DNA of 64,000 nucleotides. Origin: Paraburkholderia metrosideri. Lineage in GTDB: Bacteria; Pseudomonadota; Gammaproteobacteria; Burkholderiales; Burkholderiaceae. The notes below the pieces were generated by a model. It did no database searches and was not told the origin of the DNA. It worked only from the letters and a program-made list of their open reading frames with translations. This document shows positions 52,959 through 61,855 of the stretch, piece after piece; the stretch's first letter is position 1; each line of letters starts with the position of its first letter. The stretch lies in assembly GCF_904848625.1 (NCBI RefSeq), contig NZ_CAJHCP010000016.1, positions 98,776-162,775 of the forward strand, in the 5' to 3' direction. Position numbers and translations under genes: made by a program.

Positions 52959-53738
52959 GTGCACGATACCCCCATTCTTTCGATGCTGCGTGAAAGGCAA
53001 CCGCTCGATCTGGTCTGGCTTTCGCTCGGCAGCACCGCGATCGCCGAGATTGCCGCGCAGCAACGGCCCGGCGCGATCGTGATCGACATGCAGCACGGTT
53101 TGTGGGACCGGCTATCGCTCGAAGCCGCGGTGGGCATCGCGCGCAACAGCACGCGCGTGATCGTCCGCTGTGCCGACGATTCGCCGAGCTCGATCGCCCA
53201 GGCGCTCGATGCCGGCGCGCACTCGGTGCTGATCCCTTTGATCGAAAGTGGCAGCGCCGCCGCCGACGCGGCCGCGGCCAGCCGTTATCCGCCGCAAGGT
53301 CTGCGCTCCGCGGGAGGCGTGCGTCCGTTGCTGCGCGGGGTCGAGGCGATGTTGGCCGCGAATGACACAGTGGCTGTCGGCGTGATGATCGAGACGGTGG
53401 CCGGTGTCGAACAGGCCAGCGCGATTGCCGAGGCGAAGGGCGTCGATTATGTGTTCATCGGCACCGGCGATCTCGCGATGTCACGCGGCGCGACGAAGCC
53501 GGGCACGCTCGACGACGATTGCGAGCAGGTGCGCCGTGCCGTGCAGGCAGCCGGCCTGCCGTGCGGCATCTTTACCTCCAGTGCCGCCGAGGCCGCGCAG
53601 CGCTTCGAAGCCGGCTATGCGATGGCGGTCGTTGCCAACGACATTGGACTCGTCAAAGGCGGTATCGCCGACGCGCGAGCGATGCTCGATCCCCGACACA
53701 GGCAAGCGCAAACCGGTACGACGCAACGGCGCGACTGA
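52959..53738 (+). CDS. HpcH/HpaI aldolase family protein
   Basis: 259 residues from GTG 52959, with CAGGAG eight bases upstream. TIM-barrel aldolase pattern: DLVWLSLGSTAIAEI, IVIDMQHGLWDR, the Arg in SVLIPLIESGS, GVMIETVAGVEQA with the metal-binding Glu, and the Asp in FIGTGDLAMS. Class II pyruvate aldolases of this type cleave 4-hydroxy-2-oxo acids to pyruvate plus an aldehyde. Its membership suggests a ring-cleaved or hydroxylated side-chain product. Low-complexity C-terminal Arg/Gln tail. Confidence 0.82.
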   Translation: MHDTPILSMLRERQPLDLVWLSLGSTAIAEIAAQQRPGAIVIDMQHGLWDRLSLEAAVGIARNSTRVIVRCADDSPSSIAQALDAGAHSVLIPLIESGSAAADAAAASRYPPQGLRSAGGVRPLLRGVEAMLAANDTVAVGVMIETVAGVEQASAIAEAKGVDYVFIGTGDLAMSRGATKPGTLDDDCEQVRRAVQAAGLPCGIFTSSAAEAAQRFEAGYAMAVVANDIGLVKGGIADARAMLDPRHRQAQTGTTQRRD

Positions 53739-53846
53739 CACGCGCGAGTTTTCCCCACGGCTTGACCCCTATGACCGCGAACAGGCTGCGAAACGACTTG
53801 TCGTTTTGCAGGCATTCGCACGGTCGTCGACTCAGGAAATATCGAT

Positions 53847-56093
53847 ATGGCTGAACGTTCGTTCAAGGCTGAAGTAGAAAAGCTGCGCACGCCCGCGGGC
53901 GAGGAGTTTCGCGGCGAAGGCATTCTTGGTGTGACGAAGGCGTTGTTGCAGTCGGGCGTGTCGTATGTTGCCGGCTATCAGGGCGCGCCGATTTCACACC
54001 TGATGGATGTGCTTGCCGATGCGAACGACATTCTCGAAGAACTCGGCGTGCATTTCGAAAGCAGCGCCAGCGAGGCGACGGCGGCCGCGACGCTCGCGGC
54101 CTCCGTCAACTATCCGTTGCGCGGCGCCGTAACGTTCAAGGCGACGGTCGGCACCAACGTGGCGTCGGATGCGCTGGCCAATCTTGCATCGGGCGGCGTG
54201 ACGGGCGGCGCGCTGATCATTGTCGGCGAAGACTATGGCGAAGGTTCCAGCATCATGCAGGAGCGCTCCCATGCATTCGCGATGAAGTCGCAGATCTGGC
54301 TACTGGATCCACGGCCCAACCTCGCGTCGATCGTTCACGCGGTGGAGAAGAGTTTCGAGCTGTCCGAGGCGAGCAATACGCCCGTGATGTTGCAGATGCG
54401 GATTCGCGCGTGTCACGTGCATGGCCGCTTCATTGCGAAAGCGAACGTACGGCCGGCATTCACGCTGAAGGACGCGATTGAGAATCCGGTGCGCGATGTG
54501 AGCCGGATCGTGTTGCCGCCCGCCAGCTTCGTTCATGAAGAGGAAAAGATCCAGCGCCGCTGGCCGGCGGCCATCGATTTCATCAAGCGTGAGAAGCTGA
54601 ATGAATTCTTTGGCAATGCCGAAGGAGAGGTTGGCATCGTCACGCAAGGCGGCATGTACAACACGTTGATGCGTGCGCTCGAACTGCTCGGTCTCGCCGA
54701 CATCCACGGAAACACGGATGTGCCGGTCTACGTGATGAACGTCGCCTATCCGCTGGTCGACGACGAAGTACGCGGTTTCTGCGAGAACAAGCGTGCGGTG
54801 CTGATGATCGAGGAAGGGCAGCCGGAGTTCGTCGAGCAATCGGTCAACATGATTCTGCGTCAGGCGGATCTCGATGCCCGCGTGCACGGCAAGGACCTGT
54901 TGCCGCGCGCCGGCGAATATACGCCGGTCGCGCTGATGAAAGGCCTGCTCAAGTTCTTCGAGCAGTACTGGCCCGATTGGAGTGGGCGCAAGGGCTTGCC
55001 GCAAGGCGTGCTTGCCGCCATTGCACCGCAGCGGCCCGTGCCGGTGCCGGTCAATGCGCAGCACGCCGTAACAACCGAGCCGCCAACCGGGACGTCCATC
55101 ACGCAGACGGCCGTTGCCGAACCGAAGGAGCCACTGCCAGCGCCCGAGTTGCACCCGCGCCCGCCATCGTTCTGCACCGGGTGCCCGGAGCGGCCCATCT
55201 TCACCGCAATGAAACTGGTGGAGCGGGAGCTCGGCCCGCACCACGTCAGTTGCGATATCGGCTGCCACCTGTTTTCGATCCTGCCGCCGTTCAATATCGG
55301 CGCGACGACGATGGGCTACGGGCTCGGCTGGGCAGGCGCCGCGGCCTTCAATACGGGCGAGACCCAGAAACGCACCATCAGCATGATGGGCGATGGCGGC
55401 TTCTGGCATAACGGGCTGACGAGCGGCGTCGGCAATGCCGTGTTCAACAAGAGCAACAACGTGCTGGTGATCGTCGACAACGGTTATTCGGCGGCGACGG
55501 GCGGCCAGGACATTCTTTCGTCACGCGCGCCGAACCGGATTCGCGCGACCAACAATCCGATCGAGACGGCGGTGCGCGGAGTCGGCGTCAAATGGGTGAA
55601 GACACTCACCCGCACCTATGACGTGGCGAAGATGCGCGACACGCTGCGCGAAGCACTGACGACCCCGCAAACGGGTCCCAAGGTCATCATCGCGCAGTCC
55701 GAATGCATGCTGAACCGCCAGCGCCGTGTCAAACCGCTGGTCAGGAAACTGGCGAGTGAAGGCAAGCGGGTCGTGCGCGAGCGCTTCGGCGTCGATGCCG
55801 ATACCTGCACCGGCGATCACTCATGCATCCGCTTGTCGGGTTGTCCATCGCTGACGGTCGCAGATAACCCCGACCCGATGCGCCGCGAGCCGATTGCGGC
55901 GGTGCTGAACAGTTGCGTGGGATGCGGCTTGTGCGGAGAGGTGTCGCATGCCGCCGTGCTGTGTCCGTCGTTTTACCGGGCTGAAGTCGTCACCAATCCG
56001 ACCCGCTGGGACAGGCTGTCGGCGCGGCTCGCCAATGCGCTGATCGGCTGGTTGCAACGACGCGTGGCGTCACGGGAGATTCGCTATGTCTAA
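53847..56093 (+). CDS. iorA: Indolepyruvate ferredoxin oxidoreductase alpha-type subunit, IorA
   Basis: 748 residues. The N-terminal domain (about 1-370) shows pyruvate/2-oxoacid oxidoreductase features (GYQGAPISHLMDVL, EDYGEGSSIMQERSH, VTQGGMYN). The ThDP domain (about 430-620) has FCTGCPERP, GDGGFWHNGL and DNGYSAATGGQD. The C-terminal part carries Cys clusters for 4Fe-4S, including CVGCGLCG. These are 2-oxoacid:ferredoxin oxidoreductases that turn arylpyruvates into aryl-acetyl-CoA plus CO2. Alternative aromatic 2-oxo acids are possible. A Pro/Thr-rich linker is at residues 400-440. It overlaps iorB by 8 bases. Confidence 0.85.
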   Translation: MAERSFKAEVEKLRTPAGEEFRGEGILGVTKALLQSGVSYVAGYQGAPISHLMDVLADANDILEELGVHFESSASEATAAATLAASVNYPLRGAVTFKATVGTNVASDALANLASGGVTGGALIIVGEDYGEGSSIMQERSHAFAMKSQIWLLDPRPNLASIVHAVEKSFELSEASNTPVMLQMRIRACHVHGRFIAKANVRPAFTLKDAIENPVRDVSRIVLPPASFVHEEEKIQRRWPAAIDFIKREKLNEFFGNAEGEVGIVTQGGMYNTLMRALELLGLADIHGNTDVPVYVMNVAYPLVDDEVRGFCENKRAVLMIEEGQPEFVEQSVNMILRQADLDARVHGKDLLPRAGEYTPVALMKGLLKFFEQYWPDWSGRKGLPQGVLAAIAPQRPVPVPVNAQHAVTTEPPTGTSITQTAVAEPKEPLPAPELHPRPPSFCTGCPERPIFTAMKLVERELGPHHVSCDIGCHLFSILPPFNIGATTMGYGLGWAGAAAFNTGETQKRTISMMGDGGFWHNGLTSGVGNAVFNKSNNVLVIVDNGYSAATGGQDILSSRAPNRIRATNNPIETAVRGVGVKWVKTLTRTYDVAKMRDTLREALTTPQTGPKVIIAQSECMLNRQRRVKPLVRKLASEGKRVVRERFGVDADTCTGDHSCIRLSGCPSLTVADNPDPMRREPIAAVLNSCVGCGLCGEVSHAAVLCPSFYRAEVVTNPTRWDRLSARLANALIGWLQRRVASREIRYV

Positions 56094-57729
56094 ATCCATG
56101 CGGCCAGTCAGCGTCGCGATTCTGGCGATGGGCGGCGAGGGCGGCGGTGTGCTCGCGGACTGGATCGTCGATCTCGCCGAACACGAAGGTTATCCGGCAC
56201 AGACCACATCGGTGCCCGGCGTCGCGCAACGCACAGGGGCGACGATCTACTACGTCGAGTTCTACCCGCACGCGGTCGATATCCACGACCACGTGCACGA
56301 ACCGGTTCTCTCTCTGGTGCCGATGCCCGGCGACGTCGACGTCGTGATCGCGTCCGAGTTGATGGAAATGGGTCGCGCGGTGCAGCGCGGACTCGTCACG
56401 TCGGACCGCACTACGCTGATCGCGTCGACGCACCGCGTGTACTCGATGACCGAGAAGACCTCGATGAGCGACGGGCGCGTCGATCCGAAGCCATTCATCA
56501 AACAGGCGGAGGGGGCCGCGAAGCATTTCGTACGGGCCGATTTCGCGCAGATCGCCGAACAGAACGGCAGCGTGATCAGCGCCGCGTTGCTGGGCGCGCT
56601 GGCCGGCTCAGAGGTGCTGCCGTTTTCGCGCGAGCAATTCGAGGCGGCGATCCGGCGTGCCGGGGTGGGCGTCGACAGCAGCCTCAAAGCGTTCGCGGCG
56701 GGCGTCGAAACCGCGCGGGCGTCGTACCGGAACGACGGCGGTGCTGAAGAAAGCACGCAGCGAAACGGCGCGGCGGGGGCGAAGCCCGGCGCGTTGCCGC
56801 CCGCTCCCGATGCTGCAGCGAACCCTGACATCGTTGCGCTCGAACGCCGTATCGCAGGCGAATTTCCCCGCTACGTGACGGACGTTCTGAGCCGGGCGGT
56901 GCGCCGTCTCGCCGACTATCAGGATGCCCGTTACGCTCACAGTTATCTCGACAAACTGAAGCCGCTGCTCGCTGTCGACGGCACTCAGGATCAGCCGTCC
57001 GACGCCGACACGCTGCTGTCCGAAACGGCCCGCCATCTGGCGCTGTGGATGTCCTATGAAGACACCGTGCGAGTGGCCGAACTGAAGATTCGCGCGACCC
57101 GTTTCACCCGGGTACGCGACGAAGTGAAGGCTCAGCCGGAGCAGGTCGTTCACATCAACGAATTCCTGCATCCGCGTGTCGATGAAATCGCCGATACGTT
57201 GCCGGCGGCGCTCGGCCGCTGGCTACTGCGGCCGGGCATGTTGCACAACCTCGTGAAGCGGATGACGTCGCGTGGCCGCGTCGTCAGGACGACGTCGCTG
57301 CGAGGCTTCCTGATGTTATATGGCGTCGCCTCGCTGCGCACGATCAGACGGCGTTCACTGCGCTTTGCCAACGAGCACGCCGAGATCGATGCATGGCTCG
57401 CGCGAGTGCAGGGCTTTGCTGCCACCGACTACGCGCTCGCGCTCGAAATCGCACGCAGCCAGCGGCTCGTCAAAGGCTACGGCGACACGCACGCGCGTGG
57501 CATGCGCAATTACCGCAAGCTGGTTGCCGTGTTGCCCGCCATCGCGAGGACCGCGACGCCGGCAGCCCGATTGCGCACTCTCTGCGAAGCCGCGTTAGCC
57601 GACGAGGCTGGCGAAAAACTCGATGCATTGCTGGACGCTCTGCAAAAGAACGATCTGGCGAATGTGCGGCACGCAGCCGACACGGAGAGTCGCGCGAGCG
57701 ATCTGCTGATGGCGTCCACCACCCGTTAG
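56086..57729 (+). CDS. iorB: Indolepyruvate oxidoreductase beta-type subunit with long C-terminal domain, IorB
   Basis: 547 residues. The N-terminal 200 residues are the 2-oxoacid oxidoreductase gamma domain (VAILAMGGEGGGVLADWIVD, VPGVAQRTGATIYYVEFYP). The remaining 330 or so residues are helical and resemble the C-terminal domain (DUF6537) seen in long fused indolepyruvate oxidoreductases of aerobic proteobacteria. Archaeal IorB lacks this part. It should pair with IorA. No ferredoxin gene is beside it, so the electron acceptor is unclear. Confidence 0.82.
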   Translation: MSKSMRPVSVAILAMGGEGGGVLADWIVDLAEHEGYPAQTTSVPGVAQRTGATIYYVEFYPHAVDIHDHVHEPVLSLVPMPGDVDVVIASELMEMGRAVQRGLVTSDRTTLIASTHRVYSMTEKTSMSDGRVDPKPFIKQAEGAAKHFVRADFAQIAEQNGSVISAALLGALAGSEVLPFSREQFEAAIRRAGVGVDSSLKAFAAGVETARASYRNDGGAEESTQRNGAAGAKPGALPPAPDAAANPDIVALERRIAGEFPRYVTDVLSRAVRRLADYQDARYAHSYLDKLKPLLAVDGTQDQPSDADTLLSETARHLALWMSYEDTVRVAELKIRATRFTRVRDEVKAQPEQVVHINEFLHPRVDEIADTLPAALGRWLLRPGMLHNLVKRMTSRGRVVRTTSLRGFLMLYGVASLRTIRRRSLRFANEHAEIDAWLARVQGFAATDYALALEIARSQRLVKGYGDTHARGMRNYRKLVAVLPAIARTATPAARLRTLCEAALADEAGEKLDALLDALQKNDLANVRHAADTESRASDLLMASTTR

Positions 57730-57787
57730 CAGCGCGGTACACAAGCTTCCTTCATTCAAAGCCGGACAACCCAATCGGAGACACTTC

Positions 57788-58567
57788 ATGTCGACTGTTC
57801 TTCAGCAACTGGCGAGCGCATTAGGTCAGGGCACTGTCGAAGTCATTGACCTCAGCCAGACGCTGCAACACCGCACGCCGATTATTTCGTTGCCGCCGCA
57901 GTATGGGCAGAGCGCGCCGTTTCGTCTCGAAGAAATCTCGAACTATGACGAACGCGGACCGGGTTGGTACTGGAACAACTTTTCCTGTGGCGAGCACACC
58001 GGCACGCATTTCGATGCGCCCGTGCACTGGGTTACTGGAAAGGACTTTCCGGACAACACGACCGATGCCATTGCGGTGCGCAACTTCATTGCACCGGCGT
58101 GCGTGATCGACGTCTCGGAACAGGTGAAAGCGAATGACGATTATCTGCTGACGATCGCGGACGTTCAGGCGTGGGAATCGACGTATGGGCGGATACCCGC
58201 CGGTGCGTGGGTGCTGATGCGTACCGACTGGTCGTTGCGCACCGACCCCGCCGCCTTCATGAATGCGCGCGAGGACGGCAGTCACACGCCGGGGCCGCAT
58301 CCGGATCTGCCGGCGTTTCTCGCGCAGGAGCGCGACGTGATCGGTTGGGGATCGGAAGGCGTCGGCACCGATGCCGGCCAGGCTCATGCATTTTCACGAC
58401 CGTTCCCGTGTCACTCGACCATGCATGGGAATAACAAGTTTGGTCTGGCGAGCCTCGTCAACCTCGATCGTCTGCCCGCAACCGGCGCGATGCTGATCAC
58501 GCCGCCGCTGAAAATAGTGGGTGGGTCGGGCAGCCCGTGCCGGGTGCTGGCTCTGGTTGAGCGTTGA
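57788..58567 (+). CDS. Cyclase/formamidase-family metal-dependent hydrolase
   Basis: 259 residues. The metal-binding motif HTGTHFDAPVH (PF04199) is intact, near residue 75. The family includes kynurenine formamidase KynB, isatin hydrolase and polyketide cyclase-like enzymes. Also seen are a His in PFPCHSTMHG and a second Asp/His set in the C-terminal half. In this cluster it might deformylate N-formylkynurenine-type compounds or hydrolyse a cyclic amide such as isatin. It follows iorB by 58 bp with GGAG nine bases upstream and is the last clear gene of the cluster. Confidence 0.78.
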   Translation: MSTVLQQLASALGQGTVEVIDLSQTLQHRTPIISLPPQYGQSAPFRLEEISNYDERGPGWYWNNFSCGEHTGTHFDAPVHWVTGKDFPDNTTDAIAVRNFIAPACVIDVSEQVKANDDYLLTIADVQAWESTYGRIPAGAWVLMRTDWSLRTDPAAFMNAREDGSHTPGPHPDLPAFLAQERDVIGWGSEGVGTDAGQAHAFSRPFPCHSTMHGNNKFGLASLVNLDRLPATGAMLITPPLKIVGGSGSPCRVLALVER

Positions 58568-60156
58568 CGGTTGTGGGTTTTGCGGAACGTGCTTTAGTTC
58601 GGCGGTGGTTGGCTGGTGTGTGAGGTGGAGTGCATCCACTCTACCTGGCTCGCGATCTCGCAGAAAAACCATGCGCCGAGAGATATCGCCGATCCCGCCG
58701 ATCCCGTCGGGCGGAGATATCAGAAGAAACGCCACAGCGAGAAGCGCTCGATACGCAGCCTGCATAGGCACAGCAACCGCTCCCGGTTCGACGCCTGGGC
58801 ATACCAGGTGCGCGACGGGCAGGAGCGGTACATCGAGCGGCGCAGGGCTTTTATTGCGCGGCAAGAGCGTCATGCCGAAAGGCCTGTTGCAATGATTCCG
58901 CTCAGGCACACGCGCATTGCGGCCGCCGCACCCTTGACGTGTTCTCGACTATCAATGCACTGGACACGCGCGATGTGCGACTCGTGATCCTGCGTGGTAA
59001 GGCTGGTACTTCGAATACGCTGTCGAGCCCAGCCGAGTTCGAAGCGCTGTTTTATCACTCCGGCTCACGTTGGACGCTCAGACGTTCTTCCCGAGCGTAC
59101 GTTCAGAGCCGGGCTTCCATTTGAAAAGCTAACCAGCTTGCGTTATTTCTTGAAAAGTATTTTCTGATTTTTCTAAAAAATACCCAATAGAGCGACTTAC
59201 TTTCATTGAAGTAATTTGCGGGTATTCAAGTCAACCGCTGCAACCTTGTACAGGTAAAAATTCGAGAGACTCTCTCTTTGGATTTTCCATACTTTGGATA
59301 GCGCTGCAAAGCGGTCCGCGATTTTGCGATCTCTTGCGCTCCCGACTATGAGCGGTAGTCCGGGCGTTAGCGCTCGGGCGGCGTGCAACTTCCTGATCGA
59401 CGTTTGAGCAATAAGTTTTGCTTATAGCGCGCTCGGAATTCTTATCATTTTCCTTCCATCTCAAAACAACTATCATGCCGAACTCGGATCGTTAGACCGT
59501 CTTTGCGCGTGACGCGGCATCGAATTTGAAAGACTGTAGTGAGGTGCAGATGAGTGCTTCTCTTGCGTGAATCTATTAAGTTGTACGACTCAGCTTCATG
59601 AATTTCTGGTGCGAACAACAGAAATCTGTCGCCATCTAGCAAAAGGCACACTCGGGTACGGCGAGATTTTCGGGGGCGTTAGTTCTCACTTCTGGTGAGC
59701 AGGTGGCAGGGCAATTTCATCCGGGTTTGCTGTCGCGTCGTGAACGCACACGCAATTTAGTGGCGGGAGCCGCCTGCGCGTTTAAGTTTTTGATCCGCGT
59801 ATCACAAGCCGGTCGAGATTCGAATTGCGAGTTTCCGAAAGCCGAGGCGGATAAATACGGGATGAGTTTTTGCGTTCCCGATCAATAAACCCTGACGGTC
59901 AGCTTCCACTCGGCCTTCGATATGGCTTGTGTCCGGGCGGGAATCTCAATGAGTACCTGAATACGTCAACTCGCCGGCGCTGAGTGCTCCGTGTGGCCTT
60001 CGACTTCCGATCGCGTGAAACATGGGAGAGCGGTTTCAAAGGTTCAGAATCGTCTAATCGTGGCCGTTTATGATCCTCATGAAAATAGATGAAATCGTCT
60101 ACTCCAGTGGACCGCAGGGGTGCTAATTGCCGCAATTTGTCGCGAAAGGTTGGAGT
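58568..60156. other. 1.6-kb stretch without a convincing gene; probable relics
   Basis: The left 550 bp is still GC-rich; a frame around 58950-59060 reads STINALDTRDVRLVILRGKAG, which weakly resembles enoyl-CoA hydratase strands, so a decayed fragment is possible. From about 59100 the DNA is A/T-richer. On the minus strand 59206-59415 a frame reads SIRKLHAARALTPGLPLIVG, faintly like a response-regulator receiver, and 59724-59771 on the plus strand has LLSRRERTRNLVAGA, faintly like a LuxR helix start. None has both a start and a credible family match. They may be remnants of regulatory genes. Confidence 0.4.
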
Positions 60157-60921
60157 ATGTCTGAGCTTGTATGGGGTGCCATAAGGGAGGACAGAGTCGG
60201 ATTCGCATTTCAGCCGATATGCCATTCAGGCGATCGTAGCGTCATTCTGTATCACGAGTGTCTGGTCAGGTGTAGGGATGAAAATTATCGTGTGGTGCCG
60301 CCAGCTGAATTTATTCCAGATCTGGAAAGGAGCGGGGAAGTTCGCCTTTTTGATCTTCATGTATTTCGGCACGCCGTGGCTTTACTCGGCGAACATCCCC
60401 ACATTACGTTGGGTGTAAATGTCTCAGCGTTGAGTGCGGTTGACGATCATCTATGGGGTTCTGTGTTTCTTTGGCTGTCTGACAGGCCGGAAATCGCTCA
60501 TCGACTTGTTGTGGAAATTACGGAAACCGTTCCTGTTGATCCAGTGGGGGCGTGGGCGTTCGCGCGAAGCCTGCGGCAGGTTGGATGTCGTGTTGCGGTG
60601 GATGATTTCGGCGCCGGCTATTCATCGCAGGCGGCAACGGCCGTGGAACATGTCGATATAGTCAAAATTGATGCCTCATTCATTAATGGGGCTCGGCGCA
60701 ATGCGGATGCGTTGTGCCGATTCGATTCCATTCTTGCGTCGGCATTAAAGATCGCAGATTGCATTGTCGTCGAGGGAGTCGAAAATGAGGGCGATCTCTC
60801 GTTAGTTCGTCGCGCGGGCATTGATTGGGTGCAGGGCTACTACTTTGGTAGACCGTCTTGCAAAACGCTTCCTTTATATATTCAAGAAAATAGGCATTCC
60901 TATTTTAGGGAAGGGCATTAG
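60157..60921 (+). CDS. Stand-alone EAL domain c-di-GMP phosphodiesterase
   Basis: 254 residues, nearly only an EAL domain. The start is ATG 60157 with GGTTGGAG upstream. Catalytic features are intact: the EAL motif reads ECLVR, then NVSALS (Asn), VEITET (Glu), the DDFGAG loop (VAVDDFGAGYSS), VKIDASF (Lys), and VVEGVENEGD with the late Glu, then QGYYFG. It should hydrolyse c-di-GMP, unless the ECL variant lowers activity. Its neighbours (response regulator, adhesin) suggest control of attachment. Lower GC than the rest of the window. Confidence 0.85.
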   Translation: MSELVWGAIREDRVGFAFQPICHSGDRSVILYHECLVRCRDENYRVVPPAEFIPDLERSGEVRLFDLHVFRHAVALLGEHPHITLGVNVSALSAVDDHLWGSVFLWLSDRPEIAHRLVVEITETVPVDPVGAWAFARSLRQVGCRVAVDDFGAGYSSQAATAVEHVDIVKIDASFINGARRNADALCRFDSILASALKIADCIVVEGVENEGDLSLVRRAGIDWVQGYYFGRPSCKTLPLYIQENRHSYFREGH

Positions 60922-60952
60922 GCATGTTCGTGCGAGAGGCGGTGGCGGTGAG

Positions 60953-61672
60953 ATGACGCGAATTCTGTTGGTGGAAGATGACGAGGCCCATTCTTCGGCC
61001 GTGGATAAATCATTGCAGTCATCAGGCCACGAGATTTCCCGGGTGGGGGATGGCGAAAAAGCTGTTGAGTTTCTGACGGAAAACCTGGTAGATCTGATTA
61101 TTCTTGATTGGAATCTGCCAAAAATGAGCGGACTCGATGTGTTGCATTGGATACGCGCTCATTTAGGAGGTGGTCCGGGGGTTCTCTTTCTGACTAGCAA
61201 GCTTCTCGAGGTCGATATTGTTACGGCGCTCGAAGCGGGTGCCGATGATTATGTTGCAAAGCCGTTTCGGCTGGTCGAACTGTCTGCGAGGGTCAATGCG
61301 TTGTTACGCCGCAGCAAACGGGACGATGCTTCACAACGTATCTTGCGAGTTGCGGATTATGTTCTGGATCTGAATGAGCGCAGCGTATTGTTTGGTGGAA
61401 AAAATATCGGCTTGACTGCGAGAGAGTTTGAGTTGGCCGCTTGCCTTTTCGGCAACCTGGGTCGAATTATCTCTCGTGATTTGTTGGCCAAAATCGCGTG
61501 GGGGCGAGAACACGAGATCGCATCGAGGACTATCGACACACACATCTACCGGATTCGCGGAAAGCTTCAGCTCAACCCGAAAAACGGACTGCGCCTGTCT
61601 ACGGTTTATACCCGTGGTTACAGGCTCGACGAAGTCGTCGCGACTGATGTGGTTGGTGATGTGGATGGATGA
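60953..61672 (+). CDS. OmpR-family response regulator
   Basis: 239 residues from ATG 60953. The receiver domain (residues about 1-120) has VEDDEAHS, the phospho-acceptor Asp in LIILDWNLP, FLTSK (Thr) and VAKPF (Lys). The C-terminal winged helix (about 135-230) has GLTAREFELAACL, RTIDTHIYRIRGKL and VYTRGYRLDE, the OmpR/PhoB pattern. Cognate histidine kinase is not in the window. Located between the EAL gene and a decayed EAL copy; likely regulates nearby genes such as the adhesin. Confidence 0.9.
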   Translation: MTRILLVEDDEAHSSAVDKSLQSSGHEISRVGDGEKAVEFLTENLVDLIILDWNLPKMSGLDVLHWIRAHLGGGPGVLFLTSKLLEVDIVTALEAGADDYVAKPFRLVELSARVNALLRRSKRDDASQRILRVADYVLDLNERSVLFGGKNIGLTAREFELAACLFGNLGRIISRDLLAKIAWGREHEIASRTIDTHIYRIRGKLQLNPKNGLRLSTVYTRGYRLDEVVATDVVGDVDG

Positions 61673-61855
61673 GCGTCATTTTTTCGGGACTCGGCAATAC
61701 GCTTAAGAGAATTAGGGTTACTGTGACAAATGTTCAGAATGCCATGATGCATCGTCTTCTACTATCCGTTGCATATAGGCATTTCTCCAATTTTTTGTTG
61801 CAAAAAGGGAATGCCTTTTGTGATGTTCTTTTGCTCTTGATTTTCACAGATTGTA

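Noticed and set aside
59445..59651. 68-codon minus-strand frame starting at a GTG (MCLLLDGDRFLLFAPEIHEA)
   Set aside because: No clear ribosome site or family match; may be a relic, but not enough for a gene call.
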